A stretch of DNA of 64,000 nucleotides, taken from Limnephilus marmoratus. Taxonomy: Eukaryota; Arthropoda; Insecta; Trichoptera; Limnephilidae. Positions 33,635 through 45,225 of the stretch are shown in pieces; the stretch's first letter is position 1; every line of letters begins with the position of its first letter. The DNA lies in the NCBI GenBank assembly GCA_917880885.1, contig OU862917.1:23672104-23736103 (forward strand). Reading direction: 5' to 3'. The position numbers and the translations under genes were made by a program. The notes under the pieces are model-generated. The model saw nothing but the letters and a program-made list of their open reading frames with translations. It did no database searches and was not told the DNA's origin.

Positions 33635-33932
33635 GTTCTGGCCTTCATAGTGTAGTGACCTACACATTCGACTTTGAATCGGGAGGTTGCGGGGTTGTTT
33701 ACAGCACAGCGCAACAAATACAATCATGTTATTTTTTTCTCTTTATATTGTACGGGTCTGAACAAAATACTAGACCAATCAAGATAATTTGTCGGTCAAC
33801 TGGCATATCTCACTTTTACGGACTTTGAAGATCAACTGGCGTATCTCACTTTTACGGATTTCACAGGATAGCGTTTTTGTCAGTCATTTCGTGATGAACT
33901 GTGTATTTCTATTCAATATTTTACATAATATA

Positions 33933-35515
33933 TACCGTACCCGGAACCATTTACGGAATAAGAAACACCTCTGTCGTTTGGTGACTTAGAAGTGGTGCTT
34001 GGGTTGATGGGGTGAGGTTTATCCGGGGCTTGGCGGTGGATGCTTGCCCACAAGCTACGTGACAGGCTAGATCGGAAGAAATTGGTTAAGAGAGACCTTT
34101 TGACCTCTCTAGTAGGACTATCTCGTAACATCTATATGTCTCTATTGTATATCTCTTTTGTTCGCTCAATATTAGAATTCGGATCAGTCATATGGAATCC
34201 CCAATACAAAGTTAACATTGAAAGGTTAGAAAGAATTCAAAAAAGATACTGAAACACCTAGACTTTAAATCCTTTCGAACATCAGAAAGCCTAAAAGACT
34301 CATTAACATTCCATAATTTATCAACCTTAGAAGATAGAAGAAATATATCCGATCAGAAATTTCTATTCAAAATCATTAACAACGTTATTGACAACAACTA
34401 TCTTCGGAGGCGTCTACTAATATCTACAGGAATTCTAAAAACTGAAAAAATCGAACTAATATCTATGAGAAGGAAAGTGTTGACGAATATCTACAGCTCA
34501 AACTGTTGACGAATATCTATGAGAACCAAAGTGTTGACGAATATCTACAGTACTGGTAGAGGTTGGATTTGCAATTATGTATAGCATATCGGAATAACGT
34601 AATATTGCGTATGCAGTTTAAAAAACTTAATTTATGTAAGTATGTATGTAAAAATCCCTAATATCGGACTATTGGACACATTTAGCTGATTAATCCAACA
34701 TACGCTCTGTAGATATTAGTTCAACCTACGCTCTGTAGATATTAATCAACACTCTGAAGTTCGTAGATATTAGTTCAACATATGAGCTGTAGATATTCGT
34801 CAAACATACAGGCTGTAGATATTAGTATCTGGAGTCCTATCTTCTAGAACACATTAATTTCCACTGTCCAATAAGAAACACAAGGTCAAACCAACTATTC
34901 CACATCCCACACTCAAAAACAAATTACACACAACATTCATTTCTCCGAAGGACGTGCACAAAATACAGTGATATCTTTTACGACGCTGATATTTTCCATT
35001 TGTCCTCAGGCCAATTTATTAAATTCATAATAGGAAAAATCAAAACAAATTGTTAATTATGAACTCTCCACCCCTGCTGCATGTAATTTTTTTTTTTTTC
35101 ATTTTTATTATGTTGGTTTTCCTTCTTTTTATAATAAAAATAATATTTGGACGATTTACATATCTCACATGCTTTAATTTGTGTATTTTTTTCATTTCTG
35201 TTGTACATATATATATTTTACTTTTTTTCTAAGACTTTATGTTTTCTTTTATGTTTATATATTATATATTACAAATTTTAGCGGAAACTTCGCTGGTTCG
35301 CTGGCGAAAATATGTATAACTGTTTGTTTCCTTAATAAACTAAAATAAAAAAAATAATAATAAAAAAAACATCGCCTAGTACAGCAGTGATATGGATGGA
35401 TTCATATGACCGTCACTCCTGGAGATACTGACCCCCAGATATCATATTTTTTCCGTCCCAGAACTTCCACCCCTTCATTTCCTCGAAAGACCCTCCACAT
35501 AGCCAATGATTCTCC
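33933..35515 (+). repeat. Family X copy 3, split by a LINE
   Basis: 33933-34132 matches the X head and middle (tacccggaaccatttacgga, ggtgcttgggttgatgg, cctctctagtaggactatct). 35374-35515 is the continuation (ggatggattcatatgaccgt, cactcctggagatactgac). The LINE between them is bounded by the duplication aacatc. This copy ends before the usual X tail. Confidence 0.75.
34133..35367 (+). mobile_element. 5'-truncated LINE inserted in family X
   Basis: The 6-bp duplication aacatc (34127-34132 and 35368-35373) frames an insertion that starts within the RT C-terminus: YISFVRSILEFGSVIWNPQY then NIERLERIQKRY. It continues after a frameshift with the LEDRRNISDQKFLFKIINNV block. The 3' end is taaactaaaataaaa and A-runs. 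A block near 34440-34830 carries repeated gacgaatatctac and gtagatatta motifs in opposite orientations. Confidence 0.82.
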
Positions 35516-36734
35516 CGGTAGGCAGGATTAAATTGCTCCTGAACCAAATCTCCTCCGAGATCGATATATTTGGCGTCGGTGAGAAGAGATTCAAAAAGGA
35601 AATTCTTTCGATCATTGAAATCACATTGATGAAATCTTCACCACTGCCGGATATTTTTTTGAAATTGCTATATTTCTTGAAATTTCTTATTTCTTATACA
35701 TATTATTATATAGGATACCTAAAGATGAGACGACATAAAATTACAAGCATTTTGAAATACGTCCTTCGATTTGGTGTCTGTATCTCTGGTTCTATAACGT
35801 TTTCAGACATAACACATTGCCACAATGTGAAGGCAAACGTATGAAGCAATAATGTGGAAATAATTCAATTTCTCGTTTTTTTGAGATGCGCCAGTTGATT
35901 ATCAGACCGATGAAGTGACAATCTAATTTAATGTTTACAGCCCCGTTGGATGTCCCTTTGAGTGCTCACCGATGCATGTGGGCTAATCATCTTTTGTTGG
36001 ACGAATCTAAACCAATTGTCTTGGAGTGAATAGAATATGCCGGACAATTAGAGCGGCTGTGAATGTGACCACGCATATTCCATAACATAATGTGACGCCG
36101 CCATAATTTAGTTAACGCCATTCGCACATAAGTAAAAATAATTTCATGCCAAATACATGTTTATTTAAAAGGAATATACAACCGCAAATATGTATATTGT
36201 TAGTATGTCTTATATCATCACTGTGAGTAAAGTTAGTTTGCAAAAATGCTCGACAAACGAAGTCCGTAAACACTCGATTTAAGCGCAAAAGTTGTTATTG
36301 TTGATTTTGTGATAAATATAATAATTTAATATTTTTGATAAATGTAGTGTTCTGTTATCTGTAGCAACACTAACAGATTCTTCAAATACTTAGTCTGATT
36401 ACTTCGGGAATAAATAGATTCTGGTTCATTTATCTGGTTTTATTAATACTTCGCGTATACAATATGGACCTCGTTAGTCGTCCTAACATGGAGCTAGCTA
36501 AATTGGTTCTAAAACGTGTGTTACAGAAATCACACACTCTCAGCCCCCCGACCCTCTATTGGACAACTTAGGTACTAAGCTACCTACCATCTAACGGAAT
36601 CTTCTGACAGTTCTTATCATCGCCATCTATATCTAAAAGACGGAAGCTTTTTAGATACACAACAATAAATATAATAATTTTATAAGGTAAAAAAACGAAT
36701 TAAGTGAAACCGTCACAAATAATCTTATCCATTA
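35516..36734. other. No recognisable gene
   Basis: A 110-codon plus frame (35506-35844) has no recognisable domain. 36330-36660 (including aataaatagattctgg and tgttacagaaatcacacac) has the look of a solo LTR, but I cannot define two ends. No call is made. Confidence 0.35.
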
Positions 36735-37135
36735 TATAGTATCTTGTACAGTCAGTGTTGCAGTACGGCATAATCGCATGCGAAAGCATCTATAAGAATA
36801 ATCTGTACCTATCCGATAGTAACAACACAAAAAATGATCATCAAAGTTATTATTAAAAAAATCCAAACCAGCGAACTTTTTGAAAAATTTAAGGTCCTAC
36901 CTAAGGATCAAAAGGATTTAAAAAAATGCTATTTTAACAGTTTTAAAGAATCTTAAATGTACTCAACACGAAGTATAAGACCTGGAACATCTGGGAACAT
37001 ATATGTACCTAGTTGCAACACGACAGCTGCGCAACAACATTATGAATATGTAGGCCCAAAGCTATTTAACGATTTACCCGATACAATAAAAACTATTTTA
37101 AATAAAAAAAAACTTACGTTGTATTTTTACAGATA
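36735..37135 (+). pseudogene. LINE RT C-terminal fragment
   Basis: Translated across frameshifts it reads SVLQYGIIACESIYKNNL, then STRSIRPGTSGNIYVP and YVGPKLFNDLPDTIKT, the ordered C-terminal blocks of a LINE protein. A stop near 37134 ends it. It is 5'-truncated. Confidence 0.7.
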
Positions 37136-37330
37136 GGTAGGCAGACAGATTGACTTATTTTTATCGATTATTTTCAAATATATTCTTTTGCTAATATTTT
37201 GTTGATATTCTATTTCTATAATTAGGTATGTATTTTACAGATAAGCAACAGATTGACTTATTTTAATCGATGATTTTCAGATATATTCTGTTACTAATAT
37301 TTTGTTGATATTCTATTTCTATAATTAGGT
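37130..37330 (+). repeat. Tandem duplication of a LINE 3' end
   Basis: Two roughly 100-bp copies in a row share agattgacttatttt, aatattttgttgatattcta and ttctataattaggta. They directly follow the LINE stop codon, so the 3' untranslated end is duplicated. Confidence 0.7.
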
Positions 37331-37921
37331 ACGTGTATTTTTCTTATTATAGAATATTTTTTAATATCTTTCAATAATTTTAAAAGTATTCAATTTCTAT
37401 TCAACGTCCATCATCAGTGTCCACATCTGCCCTGATGATTGACACTGTAACGCTGTCCGAAACGTTGGCTAAAGGAGGAGGTAGCGCAACACGGCATAGC
37501 ACCCCAAAAATAAATAACAAAAAAAGAAGAACATTACTTCGAAAAAAAAAATATTTTAACATATTTATTTTTAATATCATTAAAACCTGCTAAAGTACTT
37601 GCGTAGTTGGTCAGCAGATTCATAATGACAATATTACAACACAATACATTATACGGTACATTTTCAAGTGCATAATAAGATGATAAATTATCAAATAAAA
37701 CTATTGGTCAAATTAACAGAAGAGTTGAATTATAAATATGTAAATAGCAATATAAACCTCAAATAATAAACAAGTATATGAATATTGAATATTAAAATAA
37801 TAAATTTTGATTTTGTGTAGTTTGCTCCATATAAGCTCCCACGCAGGGCAGGGAAGTGTTGCTGAAGTTGGGCATTCATCCCGATAAGTTTCTAAAACCT
37901 CTAAATTAAACACCCTCAATT

Positions 37922-38600
37922 ATAGTAATAGGCAATAAAATAGGCAATAAGTAGAAATAGGCAATAAAACAGAAATAGGCAATAAAACACGTAACACAGG
38001 GTAAAAGTAAATGAAATCAAATGCCTGGGTGTAATACTCGACTCAAAACTGACTTTCACAGCAAACTTTGAATATGTGCTAAAAAAGGTATTCTCCACAT
38101 TTGGACTACTGCTCTACGATGTTATATTTGGCCAATGAAGGAAATTTGAGCAAACTAGAAGTTATACAAAACAAAGCTATGAGATGTATACTGGGGAAAG
38201 GCAAATACGCAAGAATTAATCAAATGAGAGAGGAGTAAATTGGATTCCAATAAAAAAGAGACTTCTATTTTAAATTATGAAAAACCAAATGCCAAAACAC
38301 TTTAAGGATGAAATTGTTTTTAATAGAGACATTCATAAATACGAAACAAGAAATATAAACAGAGTTCGATTGCCACAAATGAAGAAATCAAAATCACAGA
38401 ACTGCCTAATGTACAGAGGACTAAAGATGTATGATGAAATGCCTGAAAGTATGAAGAATGAAGAAAGAATGAATATATTTAAAAAGAAATGTTATGTTTA
38501 CTGTAAAAACATTTAAATTTTTCAAATGAAATGTTACATTGTGTTTATTAGTTTATATTCATGTAGTATAAACTAACTCAATAAATAAAAAAAATAAAAA
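37922..38600 (+). pseudogene. Minisatellite and LINE RT C-terminal fragment
   Basis: 37922-37990 repeats aataggcaataaaa about four times. Then a LINE tail follows: NEIKCLGVILDSKLTF (motif 7), LDYCSTMLYLANEGNLSKLE, IQNKAMRCILGK, a frameshift, then HKYETRNINRVRLPQMKKS and YRGLKMYDEMPES. The 3' end is aataaataaaaaaaataaaa. It is the same kind of LINE as at 57640-60887, which shares the QNK and FYKG/MYRG blocks. Confidence 0.75.
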
Positions 38601-39244
38601 AATAGTAGGTAATAATACGGTCTGAATTATGTTTAAGTTTACGTATAAATTTGCGTATACTTCCTTTGGCAATAAGAATACTTTCTCTCAATCATTTATG
38701 AATGAGGTATTTCCACAAACGAGGGATTCTGTTGAAAATGTACGGAATATTTAACGATCATTTTTCTGATTTCAATCACTTACTAAAAATGTTTGTTTTT
38801 TATGTTTTCATTCAATATTATTGACTTTAAAAACGCTCTAAAACTGACAAAATCAAAACGGTCCGTAGTTGGCAAACGGGTTTGTGACGTCACAAGCTAC
38901 GCTCAGCTGAACCAGCATAAATAAACACTTCCGCACTTATGACGTCACACAATAGCCACGCCCCAAATCGTTTTAGCGGTAACTCAAAAATTGGAAACTT
39001 TAACTCGCTGTAGAAAATTTATTCGTCAACATAAAAATAAAATAAAAATGCTGTAATCATCGGAATTTTTTGCTTAATTTTTTTAAGCAATAAAAAAACA
39101 TGGGAATCCCAATTTCCCTCGTATCCAATATTAAGAAAAAAAATTGAGGCTTCTCAATGAATGTAATACGAGAATCTAAACTAACGCAGATTATTATTAT
39201 CCGTTAAGCACCAATTTCACAATACGATTTATTTATTTATCTAT
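38601..39244. other. No gene; two CRE-like palindromes
   Basis: TGACGTCA occurs twice, at 38885-38892 and 38940-38947, within a GC-richer patch (38860-38970). These match the consensus of CREB/ATF sites, but no gene start is near. Otherwise nothing recognisable. Confidence 0.4.
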
Positions 39245-39816
39245 CAGCGTTTCGTAACCTTTTTCAGCCCCGGACCACAAGGAAATCAAGCACAATTTTC
39301 AATGATCTCCTTAATTTATTTTATTAACTTCGGACCAATTATTTTAGCATTACAAATACAGATTTTTTTTATTTAAAAATCGTTCATAATTAACGTACAA
39401 CTGTAACAACAGCATTTATAGTAATTAACAGTTAATTGATGTGAAGGTTGATTTGGCTTTTCTGCAACTAAATTATTGATATTTGGGTTGGTGTTACTTT
39501 AGTTGTACTTTCAAATCGGATTCCACTTGTAATCTGTTTCTGCCTTTGTTTTTAGTGTACACACGAGCAGAGAATGCCTTTTCACAGAGGTCTGAGAGGT
39601 ATGCGGTTGAGAAAAGCAGTAAAAGTTTCAGTGCTTCTTCTGATATTTCCGTATAATATTTCTTTATATTCACCCAAAAACTTGATGATGGAGAATTCTT
39701 TGAAATTACGTTTTTAAAGTCCCGCTGTTGCACGCACGTTGTCAGCGATTACGAGACTTTTGGTCCAGAGACTACGGACCCCCAGAGGTGCATGAACCAC
39801 AGGTTAAGAAACACAG
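39245..39816 (-). mobile_element. Truncated hAT element with transposase C-terminus
   Basis: Ends: cagcgtttcgtaacctttt at 39245 and its approximate reverse ccacaggttaagaaacacag at 39797-39816, the familiar hAT terminus. The minus frame 39494-39733 has SSSFWVNIKKYYTEISEEAL, LFSTAYLSDLCEKAFS and KGRNRLQVESDLK. These are the hAT dimerisation domain (FW, ST-YL-CE-FS, RNRL and DLR-type blocks) of the ZBED/FAM200-like group. The catalytic part is missing. I could not find a convincing 8-bp duplication. Confidence 0.78.
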
Positions 39817-40019
39817 CACTACATAAACATATTGATAACTCTCATAATCATTAACTCTCATCCCTTTTCTACATTGATAGATGCAACACCAATTCCAATC
39901 AAAATGAATTTATGCAAAGGACATGTAACTAATATAACAATAAATTTGCAAATATGGACACACGTGCTGACATACTCACTGCTAGTTACTATTGCTACAA
40001 AATTTCCTTGTATCACATT

Positions 40020-41032
40020 CTAGGTGCGAATAACAATATTCATGACGATTAAATCACCATTGACCCATACCTCAAATGGCACCTACACACCCAGATCATT
40101 GCAAATAAAATTAGATAAACAATACACTTCTTCAGATCCATAAGGAACTTTCTTAACTTAGAACTCCTAAAAACGATTTATTTTGCAATCACCCAATCTA
40201 TCATTGAGTATGGTATCATTGCATGGGGAGGGGGCACTTCATCAGCTCTAGATCCTGTCGAAAAGGCGCAGAAAACAATTATGAAAATTATTCTCAAACT
40301 TCCTCTAACTGCAAACAGTGACCTTATATTCAAAATAATGAGAGTATTTGATGTTCGACAGATCTATGTAAAAACTATCCTCATGCATCTCTTTAAAAAC
40401 AAACATGTGCTTTACGAAAAAAAAATAAACTTAAGATTTACACGTAACTCCAACAAAGACATATTGCAAGTTCCAGCACTCTCTTCCACCTTTGGTCAAC
40501 GTAGCTTTAGATACTTTGCCACAAAAATATTCAACATTCTCCCAGAAAACATCAAACTGAGTCAAACACAGAGAGAGTTTAAAAAATATGTTAAAATATG
40601 GATACATTCTAATGATCGAGCCTATACTGGTGCCCTCACCCAAACGCCCAGTCATTGACAGTTGTTATTGTAGTAATAACCTTGCAGTTTGTGAATTGTG
40701 TAGGTATATGCAAACAATAATGTTAACTAAAATAAAGTTTTTGCTGTATGGAAATCTACTTTACACATTTATAAAAAAACCATAGATAAAATTGCGAGAA
40801 ACAATTAATAAAAATTCTGCCTCAATACAGGTTCACCTAGTGAGGCAGGCTATGCACAACTAAAAATACTGTATAACTATACTACTCCTTTGTAACCTTT
40901 CTTACTTTACTTCCTATTTGTTAATTTTTCTGTACTGATTGATGTAATCTATTTGTAAACTACTTTGAGCATGTAATTTTTTTAGTTATATTGTTGTTAT
41001 TTCATTGAATAAAGATTATTATTATTATTATA
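40020..41032 (+). pseudogene. LINE RT C-terminus with (ATT)n tail
   Basis: Motif 7 is visible near 40020-40090, then SIIEYGIIAWGGGTSSALDP, VEKAQKTIMKIILKLPL, a 125-codon open frame (40281-40658) including FRYFATKIFNILPENIKLSQ, then a stop. A 370-bp untranslated end closes with attattattattata. The nearest relative in the window is the LINE at 26230-27515 (shared YGIIxWGG). It is 5'-truncated and not functional. Confidence 0.82.
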
Positions 41033-41593
41033 TACATAATTAATTGTACCTACTATTTTTATATTACTTGCGTGGCAACTTTCCCTTATCCCTCTCCTCC
41101 CCTTGCCCGTCCCAACCCAAATACCTATTTCACATCCTAAGTATAGTTATAATCACATTTATTCTATTGTTGTGCTTATAATTATTTGATTGCTTTTATA
41201 GGTTTATTTTTTGCTGAATTAACATTCATATTATCATTTTTTTTTATTGCTGCTTAGTTCAGTTTTTTTTTTTAAATATTCTAGTGTACGTTCAGTTAGT
41301 TTTATATTTCTAAATGCCTATTTGTGAACATTAATAAAATTGGTCTGTTTTTTGTCATCCTCTTGTGTATATTATGTTACTGTTTATGTTCCTTAAATAA
41401 ATAAATAAATAAAAATGATTCTATCTGCAAAATATGAAGTCCTAATATCTTTTCAAACTGGCTAGTATATTTTTCGATGCCAGTTTAGAGTGCTATTAAA
41501 AGTGCACAAGTTGGGCTGCCGCCCGCCGTATGCCTTGCCAACTTTTTTAACACGTTGGCCGAAGGATAAATCGAACAATAGAGCAAAACCCCG

Positions 41594-41910
41594 GCATAAT
41601 AGTCCAGTCAGTGGGGGATTAAAAAAAGGCCTTTGGCTTGCAAATGTTCGGTTAGTAGCGATTTTGATATATGTTGTTTGGATTGGGACTCTAAAGAAAA
41701 AAAAAAGTTTTCGACCTTGGGAGGGTCAAGCTCGAGTCGCCATCTTGTATTGAAGGTGCCAACATTTAGTTTTTTTCAAAATAATTCCTCAACGGTTGAT
41801 TTTACAACAAAAATGTTTACGAAAAATTTGAAAAAGACTAAATTACATACATTTTTTGTTTGAATTTTTTTTTTATAAATCTAATATATCATGACTTACA
41901 GCGGTAGAAA
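41594..41910 (+). repeat. Dispersed repeat, inverted partner of 48700-49003
   Basis: Shared blocks are ccagtcagtgggg, gtagcgattttgatatatgt, gattgggactctaaagaaaa, cgccatcttg and attgaaggtgccaa. The second copy is in reverse orientation 7 kb away. The flanks 41033-41593 and 41911-42239 have nothing recognisable. Confidence 0.75.
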
Positions 41911-42239
41911 GAAAAAAAATGACACAAAATCGTAAAACTCAAGCTTTCACGATAAATTTTGTAAGAACATATTACACAATATCATTTTAACGTATTTCCA
42001 CAAGACATATAGCAAAATCTATTTCAAATAACAGTAATTTTTCGTATTACATAGAGGAGGGAAAGAGACGGCAACATACTGCGTGCCTGCAGTCCTGACT
42101 GCAGCGTTGCCACCCCAGCGCGTATATTGATACAGGCTAGTATACCTCTATAACAAACCCGACGTCATCGAGTGCATGGATAAAACTACTTTGTAGTGAT
42201 AATGAACGTTTAGTAAGCCTTAAAAAGCTGGTCTGCCAG

Positions 42240-42475
42240 TGCGTCTTCATTGAGTATACGAATGAAAACAACATGATGCAAAACCAGAAGACATAGCAGA
42301 TGAAGGAAAACGCTTTCTTGTTGCTTTATACGGGAGTTCAAAAATGGTATGGAATCCAAAAAATCCAGAAAACTGGGGCTGGAAACGTGGCACCAATGGG
42401 CTTATTCCAGTAAGAATGACAAAGAAACCAACACCTGAGACTTTATTAAAATTTATTCTTGCAATTGAGTATTAA
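42240..42475 (+). pseudogene. Fragment of an insect repeat-associated protein (uncertain)
   Basis: Read in one frame it gives KPEDIADEGKRFLVALYGS, NPKNPENWGWKRGTNGLIPV and then TKKPTPETLLKFILAIEY before a stop. The ENWGW, GLIPV and P-PE-LL order resembles the region before a CXC-type cysteine motif in uncharacterised insect proteins, but the cysteines are absent. It is about 65 residues, not functional, and a tentative identification. Confidence 0.35.
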
Positions 42476-42630
42476 GAGATTTTGTTAATGGAAGTCCAGT
42501 ATCTCAGTACCAAAGGCAATGAGTTAGATCATGACATTGATGACAAAGACTTTATTAAGATGTCAATATTAACCAAACGGGATCAACAAAAAAATATTGT
42601 TACGCAATAGCGAATATGTAACATAATTAC

Positions 42631-42910
42631 TGTGATGTAGAGTAATTAAGTATTTCATATGGAAAGAATACGATAGATGGCGGTAAGCATGTAGCTTGCA
42701 CCATAGCTCGCCAGATGGCATTGGCGTACAAGAAGCAGTCTCAGAGATATACTTTGCGAGCTCCCGTGGCAAGGCTCCAGAGATTTACCTACCCCCGAAT
42801 AGTAAACAGACGTAGCTAACCAGCTAGGTTATTCCAGTAAATAAACACTTTTATATTCAAAGAACCTTATTTAATAATTACTATCTGCCGAGGAAAGGGC
42901 AGACATAACA
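42631..42910 (+). repeat. Gypsy 5' LTR
   Basis: 280 bp. It differs from the 3' LTR by gctccagag versus gctcgagag near 42774. An AATAAA-type signal lies near 42840 (ccagtaaataaacac). The tRNA primer site begins within 3 bp of its end. Confidence 0.9.
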
Positions 42911-43368
42911 ATTGGCGCAGCCGTATAAGTATAATTGTGTGAAAGTTACGCGTGCGAATAACAATTGGTGCTGGACACGGAGGACTAAGTCACTGCTGGA
43001 GTGACTTGCAGTTTTGGCAAGGAATCGGAAGAGATTCTGCTCGAGATTAAGGAGCATTTGGTTCCGTGGCTACGGGCTGAATAAGAAGATTTTTGTTTTA
43101 GGAACAGAAGTGAAATACCGCAAGGAGGCGATCTGGTTGTGGATCATTGGATTAATCAGAAGTTTCAAGGTCAAAACGGATCATTGGATTAATAGTTTCA
43201 AGGACGAATCTGTGGATCATTGGATTAATCAATTAATCAGAAGACAAGGATAAAACCCAGAGGGAGACCAGAAGAGTTCCTGAGATAAGTATTTTTGATT
43301 CTTTGAGAGGGATTATTTGTTATTGTTTTCTTGTTGATTTTTCTTTGCCGATTTATTTGTTGGGAGTT

Positions 43369-44619
43369 ATGGAATCGGGTAGAATACCACCGTTTTGCCA
43401 TCTCTCCGGAGACTGGGGGTTGTTTCGACTTCGGATAGAGCAATTTTTCGTGATCCATGATGACAAAGCGTCTGTGGAGAAAAAACGGGCTTTTTTATTG
43501 AATCTCCTAGAATCAGAAACGTTGACCTTACTAATTAATCTGTGTTTTCCAAGTAAAGTAACGGACTTATCGTTTGATAAACTTTAAGCGCTTCTCGACA
43601 AACATTGTAACAAAATTCGTTCAGTTTTTAAAGAACGGGAGAATTTTTTTTTAGCGAGGCAACAACAAGGCGAGACGATAAGAGATTTCGCGGTTAGACT
43701 TCGTTCTTTAGCAACGTATTGTCAATTCGAAACGAGGCTTGAAAAAAACCTCATAGACATGTTTGCAATCGGGTTGTTACCGGGACGCGCGAAGGAGAAA
43801 ATTTTCGTAGAAGGGCAAACGTTGTCGTTTAATGAAATAGAAGGACTTGCAGTTAGTATGTCAACTTTGGATAGTGCTAATACAGTAAAATCAGAAGTAA
43901 ACCTAGTAAAAAAACGAATTACTAGCGATGGGTTCAAGCGGGATCAGCGTAGGGAACGATCGATGAGCCCCAAGGGTAGTTTTAACACGAAACCAGCTTA
44001 TAGGTTAGGATCAAATTCAGGTACGAATTTTAGATCACCCGTGGGTAGTGTTAAAAAACAGTGTTTTATTTGCAAAAGGAATGATCATCTATCGTTTGAT
44101 TGTAAATTTCGTAATGCGAAATGTTTTAAATGTAAGGGCGTTGGGCATTTACAGAAATTCTGCAAGAATAATCCTATAAATCCCATTTTTGAAAATCACA
44201 GGGATAGTAAAGTTTTAGTTGCGTCAATTAGTCCGATTACTGCTGAAATTGAAATTAATAACAAGAAGTTTACGGCAATGATTGATTCCGGTTCATCTTT
44301 ATGTGTGATGCCGGAGGGTATTTTTAAACGACATTTTAGTTCAATCATTTTGTCACAAGACAAGCGGATTATTTCAGGTTATGGAAATAATCGTTTAAAA
44401 GTCGTAGGAAAGGCGATTTTTGATGTGAAATTTAAGGGTAGGAACAAAAATATTAATTTTATTGTAGTAATAAAAGGAACAGAATTAATTGTGGGAAGAG
44501 ATTTTATGGAATGTTTCGATCTTGGGATAACTTCTCAGGAGACAATTAATTTAGTGACGCCGCAAATGAGGAATGGAGGAAAGTTTATTCAAGATTACCC
44601 GGAAGTTTTTTCTAACTAG
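43369..44619 (+). pseudogene. Gypsy gag-protease with one internal stop
   Basis: Starts MESGRIPPFCHLSGDWGLF. An in-frame TAA at 43585-43587 follows SFDKL, and the same frame continues ALLDKHCNKI to ENFFLARQQQGE. The two zinc knuckles are CFICKRNDHLSFDC and CFKCKGVGHLQKFC. The protease has FTAMIDSGSSLCVMPEG and the later IVGRDFMECF. The frame ends TAG at 44617-44619 after YPEVFSN, exactly where the RT linker (LGKFK) begins. Apart from the TAA, gag-protease reads as one intact protein. Confidence 0.88.
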
Positions 44620-45225
44620 TTGGGTAAATTTAAAAAAAAAAAATTTAAGTTTTTTTTGTTTTTGTATTTTTTTCTTGTGGTTTGTAAATTTTTTAGGTGT
44701 CTTTTATAGTGAATAAAGACGCGGGTCCAAATTTTTTTTTTTTTCAATGCTAGGCCGATCCTATTAACAATAAAATTAAGTTGAGTCTGAATTAAAGTCA
44801 ATAGTAAAAGACGGAATAAATTCTTCGATTAATTAGTGGGGAGTTTGCTTCCCCGAGAGTACCATTAAGTAGGAGGAAGGGTGATATCATTTTGATATTA
44901 GAGTTGTTTGTACATGGCGTTACTTAACAACTTCACCGATCATATTTGTTTGTAGAATTTGTTTGTACATGACGATACTTACAAGATACCCGATCTCGTT
45001 CGTATTAGAATTTGTAGTACATGGCGTTACTCACAAATTATGCGTTCATTTTTTTTATTTTGGAAATTTTAGCTTTTTGTACATGGCGTTACTTAAGTGA
45101 TAATTTCAAGATACCCGTAGCTTACGTTGGTACATGGCGATACCTTCGAGCTTTAGCTATAGGATTGGGGTTGAACAAATTTTTTCGGTTTGGTACGGAA
45201 GAGAATGACATTATGAGTAGACATT
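44620..45225 (+). repeat. Low-complexity and tandem repeats in place of gypsy RT
   Basis: Instead of about 1.3 kb of RT and RNase H coding sequence there is T-rich sequence (44630-44750) and then a degenerate tandem repeat. The motif gtacatggcgttact, with variants, recurs at about 44910, 44965, 45016, 45079 and 45132, spaced 51-63 bp apart, with agatacccg between some units. No RT motif (YxDD) is visible in any frame. Confidence 0.75.

Noticed and set aside
36330..36660. Solo LTR
   Set aside because: An AATAAA-like signal and a TGTTAC start are present, but no matching TG...CA limits or target duplication could be found.
37432..37462. Confident hammerhead ribozyme call
   Set aside because: Core order fits, but stem II has extra bases and stems I and III are not convincing; kept only as a remark in the foldback finding.
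39237..39824. 8-bp target duplication for the hAT at 39245
   Set aside because: The flanks ttatctat and cactacat agree at too few positions.
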